From NCBI RefSeq assembly GCF_022557175.1, contig NZ_CP092915.1:4650001-4714000 (forward strand): a stretch of DNA of 64,000 nucleotides, given 5' to 3'. The notes under the pieces were generated by a model. The model searched no databases. It worked only from the letters and a program-made list of their open reading frames with translations, and was not told where the DNA came from. Below are positions 17,118 to 24,239 of this stretch, piece after piece. Position 1 is the first letter of the stretch. Every line of letters begins with the position of its first letter. The translations under genes were made by a program, and so were the position numbers. Source of the stretch: Mycolicibacterium sp. YH-1. Lineage in GTDB: Bacteria > Actinomycetota > Actinomycetes > Mycobacteriales > Mycobacteriaceae.

Positions 17118-17497
17118 TGCCAAACCCCTTGCTTGTAGCCACAATTCCAGACTTCGGTGATACGCCCCTCGATGACACGGAAGATCTCCATGCTGCCGAC
17201 GGTGGTCTCCGTGCCATCCTTCAGCGCCATCGGCGACTGATAGACGATCGCCACGTGCTCGCCGTCGTCGCCGGCGACGACGAGGTTCAGATCGAATCGG
17301 ATCGTGGAGAACATTGCCCAGTGGTCCACGATGCGCGCGACGGCCTGTTCGTGCGTGAGCACCGTCGCCTCACCGACGTCGTGCCGGGTCACCGTGTCGC
17401 CCATCAGCTCCTCGGCCAGCGCGAAGTCGCGCTGATTCCACACCACGAGGTTGTAGGCCTCCACCACCTCGCGCGCGGTCCGCACCCTGCTAGTCAT
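17114..17497 (-). CDS. SnoaL-like NTF2-fold protein
   Basis: A 127-residue nuclear-transport-factor-2-fold protein of the SnoaL-like type. The pattern is an N-terminal helix (AREVVEAYNLVVWNQRDFALAEELM), a THEQAVARIVDHWAMF helix and three sheet strands ending IFRVIEGRITEVWNC. Such proteins are cyclases, isomerases or hydratases acting on hydrophobic ring compounds. No substrate can be read. It overlaps the kinase-like gene by eight bases and the LLM gene by four, which implies coordinated translation. Confidence 0.82.
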   Translation of the reverse strand: MTSRVRTAREVVEAYNLVVWNQRDFALAEELMGDTVTRHDVGEATVLTHEQAVARIVDHWAMFSTIRFDLNLVVAGDDGEHVAIVYQSPMALKDGTETTVGSMEIFRVIEGRITEVWNCGYKQGVWQ

Positions 17498-18560
17498 CGA
17501 ACACCTCGGTTGCTCCGATCTCCTCGAAGGTGGCCGCGGCCCGATCGGTGAGCGTCAGACACAGCCGACGCGACCGCTCGGGAAGCATGTCCCAGCCCAC
17601 CAGCGCCACGACAGGAAGCACCATCATGTACGCGACCGCGAACCGGTAGTGGCGCCAGGCCGCGTCGAACCCGTAGCCCCGCACGCCATGTGACGTGATG
17701 TCGTCCAGATAGCGCTTGACCAGCTCCTCGTCGCGACCCGACCTGGCCGACGTCGGCAGTCCCTGGCTCACCAGGTAGCCGATGTCGATGGCACCCACTC
17801 CACGTGCCGCCATCTGATAGTCGACGATCTTGCAGCGATCTCCGGAGAAGAACACGTTATCGGCTCGGATGTCACCGTGTACCAGCATGTCTCGCTCAGT
17901 CAACGCGCTCAGCGCGGGTGCTGCGCGCTGGGCGAAACGCTCGGCGTGGCGGGCGACCGAGGCCGGGATATCGGCACCGGACCGATCACGGTAGACCTGC
18001 CAGCCCTGGCCGAACACCGCGGGCAACACATCGCGCATCATCGGGGCGTCGAGACTCGGGAAGAGTTGTCCGAAAACGGCATTCGCGGGTTCAACCGACC
18101 AGGCGTGCAGACTCGCCAGCTCCGCGATGATCAGCCGGGCTTGATCCAGCGTGAGTCCGGCGAGGTGGTCGACGTTGTCCCAGTCGCCCAGATCCTCCAG
18201 GACGATGACGAAGTCCAGGCCGTTCTGCGCTGTCCGCGCGGCGAGCACCGCGGGCGTCCCTGTGGGCACCCGCCCCGCGACCTCGCTGTAGAAGGCCACC
18301 TCGCGGGTGTAGCCGCCCATCATCTCCATGGCGCCGCGGGCGTCGGAGTCCGCGGGCAGCTTCACGATGACACTCGCCGGAAGGACACTGGCCGGAAGGA
18401 CACTCGCCCCGGTCAGATGCACCCGGTACAGCCGCGACGAGAACCCCGTGTCGAGCGCGATCTGCTCTGCGCGGACACCACCGACCGGCGCGCCCAGTAC
18501 CTCACCGAGCCACTGTGCCGTCACATCCTCGATGCCGGATGGCACGGTGGCTACGGACAT
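17490..18560 (-). CDS. aminoglycoside-phosphotransferase-fold (APH) kinase-like protein
   Basis: A 356-residue APH-fold protein. Kinase motifs are visible: the VIVKLP lysine strand, LEDLGDWDNVDHLAGLT hinge, catalytic loop LVHGDIRADNVFF and IVDYQMAARG metal loop. This subgroup is often found with catabolic genes and may phosphorylate a hydroxylated substrate, but that is inference. ATG 18560 has GGGGAG seven bases upstream. A 15-bp tandem duplication inside the gene creates the LPASVLPASV sequence near residue 55. The gene is divergent from the TetR gene at 18646. Confidence 0.82.
   Translation of the reverse strand: MSVATVPSGIEDVTAQWLGEVLGAPVGGVRAEQIALDTGFSSRLYRVHLTGASVLPASVLPASVIVKLPADSDARGAMEMMGGYTREVAFYSEVAGRVPTGTPAVLAARTAQNGLDFVIVLEDLGDWDNVDHLAGLTLDQARLIIAELASLHAWSVEPANAVFGQLFPSLDAPMMRDVLPAVFGQGWQVYRDRSGADIPASVARHAERFAQRAAPALSALTERDMLVHGDIRADNVFFSGDRCKIVDYQMAARGVGAIDIGYLVSQGLPTSARSGRDEELVKRYLDDITSHGVRGYGFDAAWRHYRFAVAYMMVLPVVALVGWDMLPERSRRLCLTLTDRAAATFEEIGATEVFDD
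18371..18400 (-). repeat. 15-bp tandem duplication inside the APH-like gene
   Basis: CACTCGCCGGAAGGA and CACTGGCCGGAAGGA adjoin, followed by a partial third copy. It is in frame and adds five residues (LPASV) before the lysine strand. Confidence 0.75.
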
Positions 18561-18617
18561 CGAGGCTCCCCTTCGAGCGATTTGACCCGCCGAGCTATTT
18601 GACACTGCGCAATTAAG

Positions 18618-18636
18618 TTAGTTGTCGATCGTCTAA
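18618..18636. promoter_or_regulatory. candidate TetR operator over a leaderless promoter
   Basis: TTAG-N11-CTAA lies in the 85-bp divergent gap. It overlaps a good -10 hexamer TAATAT (18634-18639) that ends six bases before the GTG of the TetR gene at 18646. That distance fits a leaderless transcript. Dyad symmetry is limited to the outer four bases, so this is tentative. Confidence 0.45.
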
Positions 18637-18645
18637 TATGCAAGG

Positions 18646-19263
18646 GTGCCCTCCCCCACCCGCGGGCTGACTCAACCGCAGCGCGTCGAGACATCCAACC
18701 GACGGCTCGTCGAGGCGGCCGCCGAACTCATTGCCGAAAAGGGCTGGGAGGCAACCACGGCAGCCGAGATCGGTCGCCGCGCGGGCTACAGCCGGGCGAT
18801 GGTGCACGCGCGGTACGGCAGCAAGGACGCCATCCTGGAAGCGATCTTCGAGCACGGGGACGTGCAACGGCTCCTTCCCGCCGCACAGCCCGGTGCCACC
18901 GGCATGGAGAACGCGGTGGCGCACTTCGGGCGGATTCAGGAGATGTACGCCCAGGACCGCGACTTCCTGCGGGCGATGTTCGTGATGACGTTCGAAGCGG
19001 TCAAGACCACCTCGCCTGTGCGCACCCTGCTTCAAACCTGGTTCGATCGCGGCGTCGAGGCCGTTGAGGTTGGCCTGCGAAACGGCATCGTCGACGGATC
19101 CGTGCGACCCGATATCGACGTTGAGCGCGCCGTCAACGACATCAGCGCAGCGGCATTCGGTATCGCGTTCCACTGGATCGTGCAATTCGCGAACTACGAC
19201 CTCGCACGGGAGTTGGACTACGCCCACGCGCGGATCATCTCCGATTACGGGGCACCGCACTGA
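18646..19263 (+). CDS. TetR-family transcriptional regulator
   Basis: A 205-residue TetR regulator. The helix-turn-helix is RRLVEAAAELIAEKGWEATTAAEIGRRAGYSRAMVHARYGSKDAILEAI at about residues 20-68; the rest is a helical ligand-binding domain. GTG 18646 is six bases downstream of a TAATAT -10 hexamer, so the message is probably leaderless. It is divergent from the kinase-SnoaL-LLM operon and is its likely local repressor. The 3' end overlaps the convergent carboxylesterase gene by 29 bases. Confidence 0.9.
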   Translation: MPSPTRGLTQPQRVETSNRRLVEAAAELIAEKGWEATTAAEIGRRAGYSRAMVHARYGSKDAILEAIFEHGDVQRLLPAAQPGATGMENAVAHFGRIQEMYAQDRDFLRAMFVMTFEAVKTTSPVRTLLQTWFDRGVEAVEVGLRNGIVDGSVRPDIDVERAVNDISAAAFGIAFHWIVQFANYDLARELDYAHARIISDYGAPH

Positions 19264-20776
19264 GCGCCGCCCATGCCTCGCGCCGGGCGGCGACGGGATC
19301 GGACTCCACGCGCGAGCGCCGATCGAAGATCATCGTGGCGCGACCGGCGTGCGTGGTGTAGCGCGGCCAGTCCTCACCGGGCACCCCGGTCCGGCTGAAT
19401 GACCGCCACCGACGCTGCACGTCACGGCTGACCCGCCGCGCCGACCCGCGGTCACCGGCGAGGGTGAGCAGCCCGCCGATCCGGGTGTCGTAGACATCGA
19501 ACACCGCGAGCAGCTCGCTGGCGTGCGTCGCGCCGAAGCCCGACCACTGCAGCGGACGAGGTGCGTAGTCGTAGCGGTAGTGATATGTCGGTGCATGGGT
19601 GCTGTGCGCCTCCGCCAGTTCCCACGCCCTGGCGCCGAAGGTGAAGTCACTGCCGAAGGACAGGCAGGCGGGCCGACTCGGATAGCCCGGGTAGGCGTCC
19701 CGCAGCCGTTGAGCCGCAACGGGTTCCGCGCTCGCCAGGAAGCGTTCAATGACGGGCTCGTTGGTCGGCAGATAGTCCACGAACCTGGCGAACAGTGTCG
19801 CCTCGGTGGCATTGCTGCCAATGATCAGCGGTACCCGGTGAGCGAGCCCGCGGGTCATCGCCTCGATGTGGCTGTGCGGCAGGTAGTCACCGCCCGCGGT
19901 CGCCCCTATGCCGAACGAGTCGGGGGTCGCCCGAATCGTGTCGGTCATGATCCGTTCGAGGGTGCGGACGAGCTGTGACGGCCGCGCTGTCATCACCGCT
20001 CGCGCCCCGTCGGCGGGGTCGGCACCGAGACCGGCAACCAGCCTCCGCGCCACGTCGGCCGACGCCTCGGGCGTGTGGATCAGTCCGCCCGGCGGGCTCT
20101 CCGAGATCGCCTGGTGAAACAGCCCGGCCGCGGCGGGGACGGCCAACAGGGTGCCCACGGCGTGCGCCCCCGCGCTCTCGCCGAAGATGGTGACATTGTC
20201 GGGATCACCACCGAACGCCGCGATGTTGTCGCGTACCCACCGCAGCGCCATCACCAGGTCGCGAAGAAACAGGTTCGCCTGCAGTGGGTGCTCCGGCGTC
20301 GACAGCGACGAGAGGTCGAGACACCCCAGCGCCCCCAGCCGGTAGTTCGCCGACACGAAGACCGCACCGCGCCGGGCGATGGACGCACCGTCGTACACCG
20401 AGGTGGCCGAGCTGCCGAACATGTAGCCGCCGCCATGGATGAAGAACATCACCGGCAGCGGCTTGTCGTGCGGCTCGGCTGCCACCGCCCGCGGAGCGGG
20501 CAGATCTGGCACTGTGACGTTGAGAGTCAGACAGTCCTCGCCCATGGACTGACGGCCGCTGCGCCCCACGTACGTGTACCGGGGATCCTGCGGCGCGCAG
20601 TTGCCGAACTCCTCGCAGAACCGCACGCCACGCCACGGCTGCGGCGGCTCGGGCGCCCGGAAACGCAACGCGCCCATGGGTGGTCGCGCGTACGGGATGG
20701 ACCGCCACCGGACCACGCGGTCGCGGGCGAAGCCCTGGACAGTGCCGCTCGCGGTGGTGACCCTCGTCGCCGTCAC
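19235..20776 (-). CDS. type-B carboxylesterase
   Basis: A 513-residue carboxylesterase of the esterase/lipase type-B family. Family motifs in order: RSIPYARPPMGALRF, the EDCLTLNV signature, oxyanion strand FFIHGGGYMFG, NYRLGALG, nucleophile motif FGESAGAHAV and the C-terminal ATHASELL that supplies His. There is no signal peptide, so it acts in the cytoplasm. It probably hydrolyses an ester of the pathway substrate or a lactone. The GTG at 20776 overlaps the stop of the epimerase gene as GTGA; the frame is open upstream but there it would lie over that gene. The operon order is epimerase then esterase. Confidence 0.9.
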   Translation of the reverse strand: MTATRVTTASGTVQGFARDRVVRWRSIPYARPPMGALRFRAPEPPQPWRGVRFCEEFGNCAPQDPRYTYVGRSGRQSMGEDCLTLNVTVPDLPAPRAVAAEPHDKPLPVMFFIHGGGYMFGSSATSVYDGASIARRGAVFVSANYRLGALGCLDLSSLSTPEHPLQANLFLRDLVMALRWVRDNIAAFGGDPDNVTIFGESAGAHAVGTLLAVPAAAGLFHQAISESPPGGLIHTPEASADVARRLVAGLGADPADGARAVMTARPSQLVRTLERIMTDTIRATPDSFGIGATAGGDYLPHSHIEAMTRGLAHRVPLIIGSNATEATLFARFVDYLPTNEPVIERFLASAEPVAAQRLRDAYPGYPSRPACLSFGSDFTFGARAWELAEAHSTHAPTYHYRYDYAPRPLQWSGFGATHASELLAVFDVYDTRIGGLLTLAGDRGSARRVSRDVQRRWRSFSRTGVPGEDWPRYTTHAGRATMIFDRRSRVESDPVAARREAWAALSAVPRNRR

Positions 20777-21822
20777 GACTGGTGCCGCTCCGGGGAGAAC
20801 CTGGTGGTGAAGGACTTGGTGGTGAAGAACCTGGCCGCGCGCCTGACCGCATCGGTGGTCGGCTTCGGCTGCCACCCGAGTTCGCGGGTGGCCTTGCCGT
20901 GGTCCAGGGGCGACGTCAGATGGAGCAGCCGCGCCGACGTCAACGTGAGCGGCGAGTCCCGTCGTAGCACTCCACCCACCACGGTTCCGGCCAGCCCCGC
21001 CGCATAAACCAGCGCAACAGGAAGGCCGAACCGCGGTGGCTTGACCCCGGTCTCGTCCGCGGCGGTCTCAAACAGGGTGCGCATCGGCAGGTAGCCCTCG
21101 GAGACGATGTAGCGTTCGCCGACCCGGCCCTTGTCCGCTGCCAGCAGCAGCGCCTCGGCGGCATCCTCGATGCCGACCACCTCGGCTGCCACACCGCGGA
21201 CGTAGCCGGGCATCTTGCCGCGGGCCGCGGCCTTGACCATCGCCCCGTGCGGTGTGGGCTGCCAGTCCCGCGGACCGTAGGTGTTGGACACACACATGGC
21301 CACCGCGGGCAGACCGCGCTCGCGGGCGTAACGCAGGACGAGATCCTCTGCCTGACGCCGAGATTCGATGTACGGACCGCCCTTGCCCGCCCAGTTGAAC
21401 GGTGTCTCCTCGGTGACGCCCGCACCGACTGCGATCGTCCCGATGGTGCTGGTGAACACGAATTTGCTCAGGCCGGCCTCGCACGCGATGTCGAGCACGC
21501 CGCGCAACGCCTCGACATTGGTGGCGAACAGGGGTGCCGGGTCGCGCAGCCACGCGCGGGTGTCAACGACGCAGTAGTACACGACATCGCGATCAGCCAT
21601 GGCCGCGCGCACAGCGTCCACGTCATCGATATCGCCGTAGTGCCGCGCCACGGCCAGATCGTCGATGCCGATGGTGGAACTGGTCTGACGCAGCAACACC
21701 CGGACGTCGTCGCCACGCTCGGCGAGCAGACGGGTGACGTGACAGCCGACGAAGCCGCTGGCCCCCATCACGAGCGCCCGCTGCGGTGTCACTGGTTCGT
21801 CGGCCACGTTCGCGCTGGTCAT
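20773..21822 (-). CDS. NAD-dependent epimerase/dehydratase (3beta-HSD-like extended SDR)
   Basis: A 349-residue extended short-chain dehydrogenase. The Rossmann motif GASGFVG is at about residues 19-25, followed by VLLRQTSS and HYGDIDD. The catalytic region is FVFTSTIGTIAV, then YIESRRQAE. The conserved YxxxK is YIESR here, with Arg replacing Lys, unless a neighbouring residue substitutes. Such enzymes oxidise sterol-type or hydroxyacyl groups. A 15-bp duplication near the 3' end gives FTTKSFTTR. The gene leads a two-gene operon and is divergent from the Rieske gene across dyad site 3. Confidence 0.85.
   Translation of the reverse strand: MTSANVADEPVTPQRALVMGASGFVGCHVTRLLAERGDDVRVLLRQTSSTIGIDDLAVARHYGDIDDVDAVRAAMADRDVVYYCVVDTRAWLRDPAPLFATNVEALRGVLDIACEAGLSKFVFTSTIGTIAVGAGVTEETPFNWAGKGGPYIESRRQAEDLVLRYARERGLPAVAMCVSNTYGPRDWQPTPHGAMVKAAARGKMPGYVRGVAAEVVGIEDAAEALLLAADKGRVGERYIVSEGYLPMRTLFETAADETGVKPPRFGLPVALVYAAGLAGTVVGGVLRRDSPLTLTSARLLHLTSPLDHGKATRELGWQPKPTTDAVRRAARFFTTKSFTTRFSPERHQS
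20798..20834 (-). repeat. 15-bp tandem repeat at the 3' end of the epimerase gene
   Basis: AACCTGGTGGTGAAG and GACTTGGTGGTGAAG adjoin, then AACCTGG. The repeat is in frame and codes for the repeated FTTK/FTTR text close to the C-terminus. Confidence 0.7.
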
Positions 21823-21864
21823 CCATTGCTCCGTCCCCGAGTTTCAGCCAGTTGCCGAAGCCTC

Positions 21865-21883
21865 TACTGTAATGTATTCCGTT
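21865..21883. promoter_or_regulatory. TAC(T/G)GTA-N5 dyad, site 3
   Basis: TACTGTA-ATGTA-TTCCGTT in the 90-bp divergent region between the epimerase (start 21822) and the Rieske oxygenase (start 21913). The left arm is perfect and the right arm degenerate. Confidence 0.6.
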
Positions 21884-21912
21884 AGTTCCACGTCGACGAG
21901 GAAGGGGGACCC

Positions 21913-22929
21913 GTGAAGGTCCCGTTCACCTGGAAGGTCACCGGCTGGTTCATGATCGGCTGGTCGGCCGAGTTCGAGGTCGGCGACGTCAAGGCGCTCA
22001 AGTACTTCGGCGAGGATCTGGCCGGCTACCGCGACGAGGATGGCACGCTGCACGTACTCGAGGCGCACTGCAAGCACCTCGGCGCGCATATCGGGCACGG
22101 CGGCAAGGTCGTCGGCGACTGCGTGGAGTGTCCGTTCCACGGCTGGCGCTGGGGACCTGATGGCACCAACCGCTACATCCCCTACCAGCCCGACAAACCC
22201 AACCGGGGCCTGAGGCTGCGCTCCTACCCGGTCAAGGAGCAGTACGGGTGCATCTTCATGTGGTACCAGCCCAACGGTGAGCCGCCGCGCTGGGAACTCC
22301 CGGACATCTTTCACAAGTTCCCCCAGTTCGACACCGATCCCGATGCCTACTATCGGCCCTACCCGGAGTTCTCCAGCCGGGCGGACGCGATTCCGGTGCA
22401 CCCGCAGATCGTCGCCGAAAACGGACCCGACAGCAGCCACTTTCGCTACGTCCACGGCGCGACGGTGACTCCGGTGTGCCTGGAGTGGGAGCACGTCGAT
22501 GAGGAGTGGCGATTCCTCACGGGTTGGCCCGACGCGCGCAGCGACGACCCGAACAAGATGGCCCTGCGCATCCACAGCCACTTCTCCGGACTGGGATTCG
22601 CCATGAGCGCCTTCGAGGGCTCGTCGAACCACCGACTGATCTTCGCCTGCACCCCGGTCGACGACGAGGTGTCGGACATGTTCTATTCCATCTGGTGGCC
22701 CAAGATCGCAGGCGAGACCTCCGACATCCCGCCGGACCACGTGCGCGCGAAGGTGGAGAGGCAGTACCTCAAGACAGTGTGGGAGGACTGCGACATCTGG
22801 CGCTACCAGAAGTACATCGAGCGCCCATCGCTGTCCAAGGTCGACGCCAAGCCGTATATGGCGATGCGCAAGTGGGCGACCCAGTTCTACGAAGTACCCG
22901 CCACCTCGCCCGGCGAAGTTCCGGCGTGA
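21913..22929 (+). CDS. Rieske non-haem iron oxygenase, KshA-like
   Basis: A 338-residue oxygenase component resembling 3-ketosteroid 9alpha-hydroxylase KshA. The Rieske [2Fe-2S] ligands are C53-x-H55 and C73-x2-H76 (CKH and CPFH). The mononuclear iron site is in N170-GPDSSH176FRYVH181. The C-terminal domain is that of single-component ring hydroxylases (DMFYSIWWPKIAG, VWEDCDIWRYQKYIERPSLSKVDAKPY). It should hydroxylate a ring carbon with electrons from a KshB-like reductase, which is not in the window. The start is GTG 21913, with GAAGGGGG upstream. It leads an operon with the next three genes. Confidence 0.9.
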   Translation: MKVPFTWKVTGWFMIGWSAEFEVGDVKALKYFGEDLAGYRDEDGTLHVLEAHCKHLGAHIGHGGKVVGDCVECPFHGWRWGPDGTNRYIPYQPDKPNRGLRLRSYPVKEQYGCIFMWYQPNGEPPRWELPDIFHKFPQFDTDPDAYYRPYPEFSSRADAIPVHPQIVAENGPDSSHFRYVHGATVTPVCLEWEHVDEEWRFLTGWPDARSDDPNKMALRIHSHFSGLGFAMSAFEGSSNHRLIFACTPVDDEVSDMFYSIWWPKIAGETSDIPPDHVRAKVERQYLKTVWEDCDIWRYQKYIERPSLSKVDAKPYMAMRKWATQFYEVPATSPGEVPA

Positions 22930-23570
22930 AACCCGATCTGGCCGAGCTGGTGGCACCCGGCCACACCGCGGTCGTCACCCAGGAGTGCCAGGGTGCGGTC
23001 ATGGGGCCCAATGCGGGACTGGCAGTCCTGGCCGCCGAGGCCCGGCGCGAGGCCTTGCCCAACATCGTCGCTCTCCTGCCTGCCGCGCGCGAAGCCGGTG
23101 TGGCGGTGGTGCACTGCCTTGTCCAGCGCAGACCCGACGGACGCGGGTCCAACCACAACGCACGGATATTCGCCGGGGCGGGAAAGGCGTCCGGGAAGGC
23201 GTCCGAGAAGGGATTAGACATCACTCCCGGCAGCGAGGGTGCGTCGCTGCTTCCCGAACTCGGGCCCCAGCCAAGTGATCTGCTGCTGACCCGCTGGCAC
23301 GGAGTGGGGCCGATGGGTGGCACCGACCTCGACTCCGTCCTGCGCAATCTCGGTGTGACGACGATCGTGGTGGTCGGCGTGTCGCTGAACATCGCGATCC
23401 CCAACCTCGTCATGGACGCGGTCAACCGCGCCTACCGGGTGGTGCTCCCGCGCGATGGCGTCGCCGGCTATCCCGCCGAGTACGGTGCCGCGATGATCGA
23501 CAACAGTCTCTCGTTGCTGGCCACGGTGACCACCACCGAGGAACTCATCGCCACGTGGCAGCCCCGATGA
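22926..23570 (+). CDS. isochorismatase-fold protein lacking the catalytic Cys
   Basis: A 214-residue protein of the isochorismatase/cysteine hydrolase fold. GTG 22926 overlaps the Rieske stop as GTGA. The fold is recognisable from AVVTQECQG, VAVVHCLVQRRPDGRGSNHNARIF, TDLDSVLRNLGVTTIVVVGVSLNIAIPN and RVVLPRDGVAGYPAEY. The D-K-C triad is not conserved: Glu20 stands where Asp is usual, Arg123 near the Lys position, and Ala157 at the nucleophile Cys position (canonical TNxCV). A low-complexity GKASGKASEK loop is at residues 87-95. It is probably not a classical amidase; it may bind or isomerise a pathway intermediate. Confidence 0.82.
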   Translation: MKPDLAELVAPGHTAVVTQECQGAVMGPNAGLAVLAAEARREALPNIVALLPAAREAGVAVVHCLVQRRPDGRGSNHNARIFAGAGKASGKASEKGLDITPGSEGASLLPELGPQPSDLLLTRWHGVGPMGGTDLDSVLRNLGVTTIVVVGVSLNIAIPNLVMDAVNRAYRVVLPRDGVAGYPAEYGAAMIDNSLSLLATVTTTEELIATWQPR

Positions 23571-24184
23571 CGAGTGACCCCACCGCGGGGGCCCGGGGCT
23601 TTCCCGAACTCAGACCCATCAGGGCCCCGGCGGAATTGGAGCGCTTCACCGCCGCGGTACGCCGGTTGCAGGACCTTGCGGTGGCGATCCACCCGCCGAG
23701 CGAGGTGTGGGCCACCACCACCGAGCAGATCGAGCGCATCTGCGACGAGCTCGATCCCCATGTGGTGCCCGACGAACGGGCCCCCGCGGGCCGGGCCATC
23801 GCACTGCCCGGGCTGGGGTCACCGCTGATGCCGCCGTGGACCATTCGCTCCTCGGATGAGGGCGGCGTCACCATGGAGGGGCGCTTCACCCGCTACCACG
23901 TCGGCGGCAACATGGCCGTCCACGGTGGCGTCATCCCACTCTTCTACGACTGGCACTTCGGCATGATCGTGTCCGCGGCCGGCAGGCCCATCAGCCGAAC
24001 CGCCTACCTTCACGTCGAGTACCGCGCGGTCACCCCCATTGACGTGCCATTGATCAGCCGCGGGCACATCGAGCGCATCGACGGACGCAAGGCGTTCATC
24101 ACCGCGACAATGACAGATCCCGAGGGCACGGTCCTCAGCGAGGCCACCGGGCTCATGATCAAACTCCTCCCCCATCAGCCCTGA
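23567..24184 (+). CDS. PaaI-like hotdog thioesterase
   Basis: A 205-residue hotdog-fold protein. The ATG at 23567 overlaps the previous stop as ATGA. Residues about 105-205 form the hotdog core: GRFTRYHVGGNMAVHGGVIPLFYDWHFGM, RTAYLHVEYRAVTPIDVPLISRG and TMTDPEGTVLSEATGLMI. The HGG within VHGGV is typical of PaaI-type acyl-CoA thioesterases. An N-terminal helical extension of about 90 residues resembles that of the other thioesterase at 57123-57776. It probably hydrolyses a CoA thioester made by the downstream ligase or pathway enzymes. Confidence 0.82.
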   Translation: MTSDPTAGARGFPELRPIRAPAELERFTAAVRRLQDLAVAIHPPSEVWATTTEQIERICDELDPHVVPDERAPAGRAIALPGLGSPLMPPWTIRSSDEGGVTMEGRFTRYHVGGNMAVHGGVIPLFYDWHFGMIVSAAGRPISRTAYLHVEYRAVTPIDVPLISRGHIERIDGRKAFITATMTDPEGTVLSEATGLMIKLLPHQP

Positions 24185-24239
24185 CTTGGAGTAGCGCCCC
24201 CGATTTGGAGTAGCACACCCGATTTGGAGTAGCACAATG
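24183..24239 (+). repeat. 19-bp tandem repeat, three copies, ending on a start codon
   Basis: Three consecutive units begin GACTTGGAGTAGCG, GATTTGGAGTAGCAC and GATTTGGAGTAGCAC (starts 24183, 24202, 24221). Each carries GGAG. The last GGAG is eight bases before the ATG of the ligase at 24237, so the ribosome site has been triplicated. Confidence 0.8.
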
